From: Bacteroidota bacterium
GTDB lineage: Bacteria > Bacteroidota > Bacteroidia > Flavobacteriales > Flavobacteriaceae
Assembly (NCBI GenBank): GCA_024280815.1
Contig: JAJRPL010000186.1
Location: 1-5,886, forward strand
Length of the DNA stretch: 5,886 nucleotides
Direction: 5' to 3'
Numbering within the stretch: the stretch's first letter is position 1; each line of letters starts with the position of its first letter. The notes beneath the pieces are model-generated. The model had not been told where the DNA came from, did not search any database, and saw only the letters and a program-made list of their open reading frames with translations. Below are positions 1-5,886 of this stretch, piece after piece. The translations under genes and the position numbers were made by a program.

Positions 1-115
1 ATTTTTGCCACAATTAATTCAAATATATACAAACATGAAAAAAAGATTTACTAGAATTTTAACGCTATTACTAGCGTTTGTAGTGCAATTTACATTTGCA
101 CAAGAGAAAACTATC
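1..115. repeat. Left copy of 115-bp exact terminal direct repeat
   Basis: Bases 1-115 are identical, base for base, to 5772-5886. The copy holds the 3' part of the candidate -7 promoter element (ATTTTTG at 1-7), the susC leader, the ATG at 35 and the first 27 codons. The match runs from the first to the last base available, so its true length is unknown on both sides. Unit spacing is 5771 bp. The 34 non-coding bases are as conserved as the coding ones, so this is not merely protein-level conservation between two susC paralogs. It is either the overlap of a circular sequence or a very recent or gene-converted tandem duplication. Confidence 0.97.
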
Positions 116-2428
116 TCTGGTACAGTATCTGATGAATCAGGGCCTTTACCAGGAGTTAGTGTATTAATAAAAGGTACAACTACAGGTACTGAAACAGATT
201 TTGACGGTAAGTATACCCTTCAAGCGAATACAGGTGATGTACTTGTGTATAGTTTTATTGGTATGACTACTAAAGAAGCAACTGTAGGTAAAAATGCTAC
301 AATTAATGTAGTACTGGCTTCTGACAATGTACTAGAAGAAGTTATTGTAACTGCTTTAGGTCTTGAAAAAAAGAAAGATGATGATTTAAGTTCAACTTCT
401 ATCGTAAAGGTAGATCAACTACAAAAATCTGGTGAACCAGGTGTTTTACAGAGTTTATCTGGTAAAACCTCAGGTGTAAACATCACAAGAAACTCTGGTG
501 ACCCTGGAGCTGGTGCTTATATTCAAATTCGTGGTCAAAACACTATTTTAGGTGATAATAGCCCTTTAATTGTAATTGATGGTGCTATAGTTTCTAATTC
601 TGCCATTGGTGGTGGAACAGGAGGTGTTGTTCAACAATCACGTTTAAATGACATTAACCCTGAAGATATTGAATCTGTATCTGTATTAAAAGGAGCTTCT
701 GCTGCTGCAATATATGGTACTGGTGCTGCTAATGGTGTTTTAGTAATTAAAACAAAAAGAGGTAGTAAAGGGGGTAAAAAATGGCAAGTGAATGTAAAAT
801 CTTCATTATCTATTGACCAAATTAACAGGGAATGGAGTAAACAAGAAGAGTACGGTCAGGGTTTTCCTAATGCTTGGTTTGGTCTAGATGGTTATACTGG
901 TATAGATTGGCCAACAGCTTCTACTTCTTATGGTTCAAAAATATCAACTAGAGCTGGTGGTGCAGATGAGGTAGATACTACTGGTCAATATTTTGAAGCA
1001 GATAACGGAACTAAATATTACCCTATTACTCAAAAAAATTCAAAAGAAACCTACAATCAAATCAATAGAGATGCGGTTTTTAAAGATGGTTATTCTTATG
1101 ATAACAATGTAAGTTTTAGCTATGCTGGTGATAATAATAGAACCTTTGTAAGTTTATCTAATTTAAATCAAGATGGTATCTATAGAGGTGCTTCTGATTA
1201 TAAAAGAACAAGTATAAGATTGAATAGCGATACAGATTTCTCAAAGAAACTTACGTTTAAATTATCAACTACTTATGTGGATATTAGTTCTAACAGAGTA
1301 CAAACTGGGTCAAATTTAAATGGATTGTATTTAGGCTATTTACGAACATCTCCTGATTTTGACATTAGAGATTACAAAGGTACAAACTTCAGTGCTTCTG
1401 GAATACCAACACCTAACTCTCATAGAAGTTATAGAAGATATTTAGGTTCTTCTAGAACTTTTGATGCAGCAGCTGGTACATTTCAATATAGTGCACCAAC
1501 TTATAACAACCCTCTATGGACATTAAATCAACAAAAAAACTTAAATGAAGTTGATCGTTTTATTGTTGCACCTGAGATTGTTTATAAATTAACAAGTGCT
1601 CTTTCTTTAACAGGTCGTTATAGTTTAGATTATTATCAAGACAATAGAATTAACTATTGGCCTGCTGGTTCTGCAGGTGATGGTAGTCAAGGTTTATTTA
1701 GAGAAGATCGTATCACAGAAAAGAATCAAAATTACAATTTATTTGTAAATGGTAATTATGATGTAAGTGATAATTTCGGGCTTAATTTTACTACGGGTAT
1801 ACAATTATTTGAAAATACTTATAAAAGGTTGAGTGGTGAAGAAACTTCTTTTACCAACCCTGATGAAGTATTTTTAAATCTAGGAAATGCTGTATCTACA
1901 AATTCTAACCCATCTGATTTTATTCAAAAGACAAGAAAATCAGGTGTATTTGCTTTGGTGAATTTTGATTTATGGGATCAGTTTATGGTTGAACTTACAG
2001 GTAGAGGTGAATATGTTTCTACTATTAATACAGGCTTAGTGTTTTATCCTAGTGCATCTGTTGGGTGGAATTTCACAAAACACCTAAATGATTCAAAAGT
2101 TATTTCATTTGGTAAATTAAGAGCTTCTTATGGTGAAGTTGGTATTGAGCCAACTCCTTATAATACTAGAACAGTTATTACTACTGGTGGTATTCGGTCT
2201 GGTTGGGGTGATGGTTTTGACGGTTCGTTATATGGTAATCCATTAACTAGAAGTCGTCAAAGAGGAAACCCTGATTTGACCATTGAACGAATTAAAGAAT
2301 ATGAAGTAGGTTTTGATACTCGTTTCTTTAATAATGCTTTGAGTTTATCTGCAACTTATTATGATAGAACTTCTGAAGATGTTGTATTACAATTACCTAC
2401 ACCAGCTTCTATCGGATTTGCATCTTAA
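35..2428 (+). CDS. susC: SusC/RagA-family TonB-dependent outer-membrane transporter, cut short by an in-frame stop
   Basis: This family forms outer-membrane barrels that import glycans, peptides or other large nutrients with a SusD lipoprotein, driven by TonB. The ATG at 35 is chosen over the upstream TTG at 5 because it begins a normal signal peptide (MKKR, hydrophobic core, likely cleavage after Ala22 in FTFA-QEK). Residues about 25-100 form a carboxypeptidase-regulatory-like domain (TISGTVSDESGPLPGVSV). VIVTALG at 103-109 is the TonB-box-like region. A plug follows to about 243, with the SusC signature DINPEDIESVSVLKGASAAA and the ANGVLVIKTKRG end. The rest is aromatic, Asn- and Tyr-rich beta-barrel. 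The frame ends at TAA 2426-2428 after 797 residues; relatives are usually about 1000-1100, and the missing end lies in the same frame downstream. The product lacks the last barrel strands and the C-terminal aromatic assembly signal, so it is probably not functional. The family call is secure; the substrate is unknown and the symbol is generic. Confidence 0.93.
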   Translation: MKKRFTRILTLLLAFVVQFTFAQEKTISGTVSDESGPLPGVSVLIKGTTTGTETDFDGKYTLQANTGDVLVYSFIGMTTKEATVGKNATINVVLASDNVLEEVIVTALGLEKKKDDDLSSTSIVKVDQLQKSGEPGVLQSLSGKTSGVNITRNSGDPGAGAYIQIRGQNTILGDNSPLIVIDGAIVSNSAIGGGTGGVVQQSRLNDINPEDIESVSVLKGASAAAIYGTGAANGVLVIKTKRGSKGGKKWQVNVKSSLSIDQINREWSKQEEYGQGFPNAWFGLDGYTGIDWPTASTSYGSKISTRAGGADEVDTTGQYFEADNGTKYYPITQKNSKETYNQINRDAVFKDGYSYDNNVSFSYAGDNNRTFVSLSNLNQDGIYRGASDYKRTSIRLNSDTDFSKKLTFKLSTTYVDISSNRVQTGSNLNGLYLGYLRTSPDFDIRDYKGTNFSASGIPTPNSHRSYRRYLGSSRTFDAAAGTFQYSAPTYNNPLWTLNQQKNLNEVDRFIVAPEIVYKLTSALSLTGRYSLDYYQDNRINYWPAGSAGDGSQGLFREDRITEKNQNYNLFVNGNYDVSDNFGLNFTTGIQLFENTYKRLSGEETSFTNPDEVFLNLGNAVSTNSNPSDFIQKTRKSGVFALVNFDLWDQFMVELTGRGEYVSTINTGLVFYPSASVGWNFTKHLNDSKVISFGKLRASYGEVGIEPTPYNTRTVITTGGIRSGWGDGFDGSLYGNPLTRSRQRGNPDLTIERIKEYEVGFDTRFFNNALSLSATYYDRTSEDVVLQLPTPASIGFAS
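61..78 (+). repeat. Hairpin-forming inverted repeat inside the susC signal-peptide codons
   Basis: AACGCTA (61-67) and TAGCGTT (72-78) are perfect reverse complements separated by TTAC. They lie in codons 9-15, within the hydrophobic core (Thr-Leu-Leu-Leu-Ala-Phe). The mRNA could fold a 7-bp stem starting 26 nt after the start codon. The same element recurs at 5832-5849. It may be chance; the CG-containing arms are unusual for this AT-rich gene. Confidence 0.4.
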
Positions 2429-3307
2429 TTAAGAAATGCTGCAACCATTACAAATAAGGGTATAGAATTAGACTTAACAGCTAAAATTGTAAATACTGAA
2501 AATTTCAAATGGAATATGAATATCAGTTATACAGCAAACGAAAACTTAGTTACTGACATGTCTGGAAGTGATTATTACACTCTAAACGGTTTCTCAAGTA
2601 CTTCTTCTGGTGTTGCCGAAGGTCAGCCATTTGCTGTGTTAAGAGGTGGTGTATATGAAAGAGATGCAAATGGCAAATTTGTATTAAATGACTTAGGTTT
2701 TCCTAATGCTGCTGCTACAAAAGAATTTGTTGGTGACCCTAACCCTGATTGGAGAGGTGGTTTTGGAACTAACATAACTTTCAAAGGCATAACACTTTCT
2801 GCTATGTTAGAAACCACACAAGGTAATGATGTTTGGAACGGTACTAGAGGTGTACTTAACTTTTTTGGTATACATTCTGAAACCGCTATTGAAACCATTG
2901 CCTCACAAGATTTATTAAATGCTGAAGGGAGTACAATACCTGCTGGAACTTCTTTTAGAGGTTATGAAGCTGATTTTGGTGGAGGACCGGTAGCTGTTGA
3001 CTATGGTTGGTGGACAAGTAATGGTGGTGGATTTGGAGATGTTTCTGAAATTTTCATTGAAGATGCTTCATGGACACGATTAATAGAGGTTTCACTAACT
3101 TATAGCTTACCAAAAAATGCTACTTCAAAGTTAGGTATTGAAAATATTCAAATAGGGGTAACAGGAAGAAATCTTGCTTTATGGACAAATATTGAAGGAT
3201 TTGATCCTGATAATAATTTAACTGGTGCTTCAAAAGGGCGTGGATTAGAATATTTCAGTAATCCAGGTACAAAATCATTTATTACCACATTAAGAATCTC
3301 ATTTTAA
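2429..3307 (+). pseudogene. susC: 3' part of the broken susC gene (C-terminal beta-barrel)
   Basis: Immediately after the TAA the same reading frame continues without another stop, beginning LRNAATITNKGIELDLTA, a typical SusC barrel segment, and ending ITTLRISF with a terminal Phe, the usual outer-membrane barrel assembly signal. It adds 292 residues, giving about 1090 in total, normal for the family. The first ATG is at 2516 (MNISYTANENL), but it lies inside a barrel strand, with no signal peptide, so independent translation would be meaningless in the periplasm. The stop probably replaces Gln: CAA to TAA is one C-to-T change and would give a FASQLRNAA context, which I recall as typical of relatives but cannot align here. 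The gene's true stop at 3305-3307 is followed 12 bp later by susD. The absence of further lesions means the stop is recent or a consensus error. Confidence 0.88.
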
Positions 3308-3319
3308 AAATATATAAAA

Positions 3320-4426
3320 ATGAAAAAAATAAAATATTTAATAGTATTAACAACTTTGGCAGTTTTTACATTTTCTTGTGAAAGCTATACCGAAGGAATA
3401 AACGATGATCCTAATAATTTTGGCTCATCAGCCCCTGAATTAATCATAGGGCAAGCTCAATTAGGATGGATGCAATTAGCGGAAGGTAATGAAGCTAGAG
3501 TTGCAGGAATTTTTATGAATCAATTTTCTGGAGAGGATAGACAATATCTAACTATAGAACAATATTCTATTACCGCTAGTAGATTTAATGATATTTGGGA
3601 AGATTCTTATATATATGGTATCTCTCAAGCTCAATTGTCTAAAAAACTAGCTTTAGAAGCTGGTAATACTAAATTAGCAGGAGTTGCCCAGATTATTGAA
3701 GCAGTTATTTATGGTGAATTAGCAACTTTATTTGGTGATATTCCATTTACTGAAGTTAATAATGCTGATGAATTTTACACCCCTGCTTATGACAGTCAAG
3801 CGAGTGTTTTAGCCGGTGTTCAGGCTTTATTAGATGAAGGTATTACAAATGTTGAAGACGAACCTGCTTCTTTATATGCTGGTAACAGGTTATCAAGTGC
3901 TGCCACATGGGCAGAAATTGGAAATTCATTAAAAGCTAGATACTATTTAATTGCTAAAGACTATGCAAATGCATTAACTTATGCAAAACTTGGTATTAGC
4001 TCACCTGCAGGAAGTTTAGTTTCTTTACATCCTGGTGATGCCCCTGAAAACAGAAATTTATATTACCAATTTATGGTAGATGAAAGAGAAGGTTATTTAG
4101 GTGCTACCGGTTCTTATTTAGAACAATTAATTGATGTAAACAATGCCACTTTTTCTAGACTATTAGCCACTCCAGGTGAAGCTGCTAGACATGCTTATTA
4201 TTTTGACGGTGATGATCCTAATGTAACTGAAACAGGTGTTTTTGCTCAAACCTCTTCATTCCCTATACTATCGTTTGAAGAAGTTAAGCTAATTGAAGCT
4301 GAAGCCGCACAAAGAACAGGTGATGATCCTGGGGCAAGAACAGCTTTTAATGCTGTTAGAACAGCCTTAGCTGCTCAATATAATGCAGCATTCCTGCTAC
4401 AACATCTTCTGGAGAGACTTTATTGA
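3320..4426 (+). CDS. susD: SusD/RagB-family nutrient-binding outer-membrane lipoprotein, frameshifted near its C-terminus
   Basis: SusD-family lipoproteins sit on the cell surface as a hinged lid over SusC and bind the substrate. The signal peptide MKKIKYLIVLTTLAVFTFSC ends in a lipobox with acylated Cys20. Mature features include DDPNN (29-33), YGELATLFGDIPFTEV (131-146, the conserved region after the first TPR-like helices), LKARYYLIAKDYANAL (204-219) and ILSFEEVKLIEAEAA (316-330), matching the family's helix rich in Glu and Ala. The pattern looks closest to the SusD-like_2 branch, a judgement by eye. The reading frame leaves the family pattern after residue 356, adds 12 unrelated residues (AFLLQHLLERLY) and stops at 4424-4426. 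The genuine last 83 residues follow in another frame. It starts 12 bp after the susC stop, so it is almost certainly co-transcribed. The truncated form loses the conserved C-terminal segment and is probably impaired. Confidence 0.92.
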   Translation: MKKIKYLIVLTTLAVFTFSCESYTEGINDDPNNFGSSAPELIIGQAQLGWMQLAEGNEARVAGIFMNQFSGEDRQYLTIEQYSITASRFNDIWEDSYIYGISQAQLSKKLALEAGNTKLAGVAQIIEAVIYGELATLFGDIPFTEVNNADEFYTPAYDSQASVLAGVQALLDEGITNVEDEPASLYAGNRLSSAATWAEIGNSLKARYYLIAKDYANALTYAKLGISSPAGSLVSLHPGDAPENRNLYYQFMVDEREGYLGATGSYLEQLIDVNNATFSRLLATPGEAARHAYYFDGDDPNVTETGVFAQTSSFPILSFEEVKLIEAEAAQRTGDDPGARTAFNAVRTALAAQYNAAFLLQHLLERLY

Positions 4427-4638
4427 AAGAAATTATTGAAGAAAAGTATATTACTTTATTTGGTCAATTACAACCCTTTCATGATATTAGAAGAACAAAT
4501 AATATATTAAATGTACCCGCAAAAGCTGGCACTGTAATACCTCAACGTTTCTTGTATCCTCAATCGGAAGTTGATAGTAATCCAAATACACCTTCACCAC
4601 TTCCAGATTTGTTTAGCAAAACACCTGTAAATAATTAA
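4387..4638 (+). pseudogene. susD: Frameshifted 3' end of the susD gene
   Basis: Read from 4387 in the next frame the sequence gives SIPATTSSGETLLKEIIEEK and then YITLFGQLQPFHDIRRTNN, IPQRFLYPQSEVDSNPNTP and the final TAA at 4636-4638. This is the normal SusD C-terminus: a helix ending in a Tyr- and Phe-rich segment with an H-D-x-R-R motif, then a basic PQRF(L/I)YPxxE motif close to the end. Restoring one base (for example GCA-AGC in place of GCAGC at 4385-4389) joins it to residue 356 and gives 439 residues, a normal length for this family. A TTG at 4423 overlapping the upstream TGA looks like translational coupling but lies mid-helix, so it is not a real start. The bidirectional hairpin follows 25 bp after the stop. 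Confidence 0.88.
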
Positions 4639-4663
4639 AATACAAAAATATATTTATATAAAT

Positions 4664-4692
4664 AAAAACATCCGCCAGTGGCGGATGTTTTT
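4664..4692. terminator. Bidirectional intrinsic terminator between convergent genes
   Basis: A 13-bp perfect stem pairs 4664-4676 (AAAAACATCCGCC) with 4680-4692 (GGCGGATGTTTTT) around an AGT loop. The GC-rich core next to the loop, the T-run on the right and the A-run on the left (a T-run when read on the minus strand) make it work in both directions. It lies 25 bp after the susD stop and 22 bp beyond the stop of the minus-strand gene at 4715, exactly where a shared terminator would serve both. It stands out as a GC-rich island in very AT-rich surroundings. Confidence 0.93.
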
Positions 4693-4714
4693 TATACTTA
4701 ATTTTTATAAATAA

Positions 4715-5383
4715 TTATAAATTATAAAAATTAAACATTTTAATAACGTCTTCTTCCTTAGTGTACGATAACTTATTCTTTTTACTGAAGTTTATAACTT
4801 CAGAATTATTATTTATAGCACTTAAAATATACTTCTTTTTTAATTTCAGTAAAGAAAATAAATCTTCAGAACTATTATTAACTAAATATAACTCTCTTAT
4901 AACTATTCTATCTTTAGGGTCTTCTGTTTGAATACCAGGTATAATTTTTCCTTTTTTAATAATAACTTTAAATTTTTTAAATAAACTAAGCTTTCCTCTA
5001 GCTAATTCTATTGCAAAAATAGGTTTGGAATTTTCATCTAAAATAGGTTTGAACACCTTACTATCAAATATTACTTTTTTTACTATACTGTGTTTTAAAG
5101 CTAAAATTGTATTATTTTTAAGTATCTCAAATTCATGAGTAAAAGTATTAAACCTCACTTTTAATGTTATAATGTCATCATTTTTTGCAGTAATTGTTGC
5201 AGATTTATATTCTTTATCTAAATATACAGAGCCAATTATATTTTTTTTGTTTTCAAACTTGTTTCTCATAATGTTAGTTTGAGTAAGTGTTTGACTTCCA
5301 TTAATTTCTAAAGCACCTGTATACCCTTGTGAATAAAATACTATTGAATTGATTAAGAAAAAAAATTTAATTATTGTTTTCAT
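4715..5383 (-). CDS. Secreted hypothetical protein, 222 aa, Flavobacteria-type
   Basis: Function is not recognised. The ATG at 5383-5381 opens a clear signal peptide (MKTIIKFFFLINSIVFYSQG, likely cleaved near residue 19), with no lipobox Cys and no later membrane segment, so the product is probably periplasmic or exported. The mature part is Lys-, Asn- and Ile-rich. Visible segments are GSVYLDKEYKSATI (51-64), an alternating strand-like stretch TLKVRFNTFTHEFEI (73-87), a middle region with repeated beta-like strands, and a charged helical end FSKKNKLSYTKEED (199-212) followed by IKMFNFYN. From memory this order (YLDxxY near residue 50, a strand ending in an aromatic-acidic motif, a C-terminal K-x-N-K-L and EED helix) is shared by many small unnamed Bacteroidota exported proteins, but no search was possible. 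It is convergent with susD, sharing the hairpin at 4664-4692, and divergent from the susC copy at 5806. Nothing ties it functionally to the SusCD pair. The frame is intact. Confidence 0.85.
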   Translation of the reverse strand: MKTIIKFFFLINSIVFYSQGYTGALEINGSQTLTQTNIMRNKFENKKNIIGSVYLDKEYKSATITAKNDDIITLKVRFNTFTHEFEILKNNTILALKHSIVKKVIFDSKVFKPILDENSKPIFAIELARGKLSLFKKFKVIIKKGKIIPGIQTEDPKDRIVIRELYLVNNSSEDLFSLLKLKKKYILSAINNNSEVINFSKKNKLSYTKEEDVIKMFNFYNL

Positions 5384-5771
5384 AGTATTATATTTATAAG
5401 TAAGTAATAAAGCGTGAGTTAGATATATTAAATAATATATATTTTAGAAACTTAATGTTGTTTAAAAAAATTTAAATATTGCTTCACATATATATTACAA
5501 CCTTTTCTTCGGTTTTTATATCGAGTTTTAGCGAATATAAGAAATTATATTAAGGTTTGAGTTTTTTTAATTAAAAAACAAGTACACTAGAACAAGCTTA
5601 AAAATGATTTCCTTAATAATTTTAGCAGCCAATTTATATAGAATAAATTAATAAACTGATCTGAACTTAATTTAAACTAAAAATTACCCTAAGAATTGGG
5701 ATGGCATATATACCACTTTACTTTATTAGTATTTTAAGTTAAAAAAATTGTTTTATTAACATAATTTTAGC
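5384..5771. other. AT-rich intergenic region between divergent genes
   Basis: These 388 bp separate the start of the minus-strand secreted-protein gene from the right-hand susC leader. No ORF of useful size, tRNA-like fold or known riboswitch was recognised. It holds several AT-only dyads: 5423-5440 (ATATATTA, AA, TAATATAT) about 40 bp upstream of the minus-strand ATG; 5561-5579, a near-palindrome of a T-run and an A-run around TTAATTAA; and 5738-5760 over the candidate susC -33 element. The 12-mer ATAATTTTAGCA occurs at 5616-5627 and again at 5761-5772. Base composition alone makes such dyads likely, so only the one at the promoter is given separate weight. Confidence 0.7.
5738..5760. promoter_or_regulatory. 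Near-perfect dyad over the candidate -33 element
   Basis: The left arm GTTAAAAAAA (5738-5747) and right arm TTTTATTAAC (5751-5760) pair at 9 of 10 positions, with the TTG at 5748-5750 as the spacer. The outer GTTAA/TTAAC ends are the most specific part. A dimeric repressor or activator bound here would cover the -33 element of the candidate susC promoter. The arms are mostly A and T runs, so chance is a real alternative; no regulator is encoded in the window. Confidence 0.25.
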
Positions 5772-5778
5772 ATTTTTG
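5747..5778 (+). promoter_or_regulatory. Candidate Bacteroidota-type promoter for susC
   Basis: ATTG at 5747-5750 (-33 type, consensus TTG/TTTG), a 20-bp spacer, then CATTTTTG at 5771-5778, matching TAnnTTTG in seven of eight positions including the full TTTG. Spacing fits the housekeeping sigma factor of Bacteroidota. Transcription would begin roughly 5 to 8 bp later, giving a leader of about 20 nt before the ATG at 5806. Only ATTTTTG of this element is present at the left edge (1-7), so the -33 half can be seen only in the right-hand copy. Confidence 0.45.
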
Positions 5779-5886
5779 CCACAATTAATTCAAATATATA
5801 CAAACATGAAAAAAAGATTTACTAGAATTTTAACGCTATTACTAGCGTTTGTAGTGCAATTTACATTTGCACAAGAGAAAACTATC
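5772..5886. repeat. Right copy of 115-bp exact terminal direct repeat
   Basis: This copy is identical to bases 1-115 and runs to the last base of the window, so the match is limited by the window and not by divergence. In this copy the sequence upstream of the repeat (the candidate -33 element and the intergenic region) is visible, unlike in the left copy. If the window is a linearised circle, this is the same physical locus as 1-115 and the circle is 5771 bp. If not, a second susC copy begins here. Confidence 0.97.
5806..5886 (+). CDS. susC: Start of a second (or the same) susC gene, partial
   Basis: The ATG at 5806 opens 27 codons identical to those at 35-115: the signal peptide, its probable cleavage after Ala22, and the first five mature residues QEKTI. 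The window ends before any diagnostic SusC domain. Identity of every base, including synonymous positions and the leader, points to the same gene read twice across a circular join or to a very recent duplicate. Whether this copy also carries the premature stop cannot be seen. Confidence 0.8.
   Translation, partial: MKKRFTRILTLLLAFVVQFTFAQEKTI

Noticed and set aside
5..34. Ten extra N-terminal codons of SusC from a TTG start at position 5
   Set aside because: They would put polar residues (MPQLIQIYTN) before a standard signal peptide, and the stretch overlaps the candidate -7 element and leader. The ATG at 35 is the natural start.
2426..2428. Stop-codon reassignment or readthrough of TAA in SusC
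   Set aside because: TAA is also the stop that correctly ends susC, susD and the minus-strand gene. No readthrough context is evident and this lineage is not known for TAA reassignment.
2623..2898. 91-codon open frame on the minus strand
   Set aside because: It lies entirely antisense to conserved SusC barrel codons and has no signal peptide, recognisable motif or promoter. It is a shadow of the susC frame.
4423..4638. Separate 71-aa gene overlapping the susD stop
   Set aside because: Its content is the conserved SusD C-terminus, and coding similarity begins upstream of the TTG, at about 4387. It is the frameshifted end of susD.
5447..5454. GAAACTTA, read on the minus strand as TAAGTTTC, a possible -7 box for the secreted-protein gene
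   Set aside because: It matches TAnnTTTG in seven of eight positions but lacks the final G, and no TTG lies at the right distance upstream.
5561..5579. T-run/A-run near-palindrome as a terminator or attachment site
   Set aside because: It has no GC-rich stem, no coding gene ends there, and such AT dyads are expected in this base composition.
5604..5651. 15-codon ORF (MISLIILAANLYRIN) upstream of susC
   Set aside because: It is too short, in random AT-rich DNA, with no supporting signal. A leader-peptide role cannot be supported.
1..5886. A self-replicating plasmid or phage genome
   Set aside because: Although the ends overlap, no replication initiator, mobilisation, partition, capsid or integrase gene, and no iteron array, can be seen in the 5771-bp unit.

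Overview
The window looks like chromosomal-type DNA from a marine or aquatic member of the Bacteroidota, most likely a Flavobacteriaceae species. The evidence is a SusC/SusD (RagA/RagB-like) outer-membrane nutrient-uptake pair, very low GC, A-rich leaders without a clear Shine-Dalgarno, and a candidate Bacteroidota promoter of the -33 TTG / -7 TAnnTTTG type. Genus and substrate cannot be read from the sequence.

Layout: (1) 35-3307 is a susC-like TonB-dependent transporter gene. An in-frame TAA at 2426-2428 cuts it after 797 codons, yet the same frame continues cleanly to the expected C-terminus (about 1090 aa if the stop were a sense codon). (2) 3320-4638, 12 bp downstream, is a susD-like lipoprotein gene. 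A net one-base loss near 4387 breaks it, and the last 83 codons continue in the next frame (439 aa if restored). (3) 4664-4692 is a strong hairpin that can terminate transcription from both sides. (4) 4715-5383, minus strand, encodes a 222-aa secreted protein of unknown function, convergent with susD. (5) 5384-5771 is a very AT-rich intergenic stretch with a candidate susC promoter at its right end. (6) 5772-5886 repeats bases 1-115 exactly: leader, start codon and first 27 codons of susC again.

If intact, SusC and SusD would act together: SusD as a surface lipoprotein lid that captures substrate, SusC as the TonB-driven barrel that imports it. As written, both are disrupted. The pair is therefore a recently inactivated copy, a silent cassette, or an intact locus carrying two consensus errors. 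No carbohydrate-active enzyme, peptidase or regulator is present to suggest a substrate.

The most notable structural fact is the exact 115-bp direct repeat that touches both window edges. It means either that the window is a linearised circle of 5771 bp with overlapping ends, or that the susCD unit is tandemly repeated (or collapsed in assembly). No replication, mobilisation, recombinase or partition gene is visible, so an autonomous plasmid is not supported. A tandem or collapsed susCD repeat, or an excised recombination product, is at least as likely.
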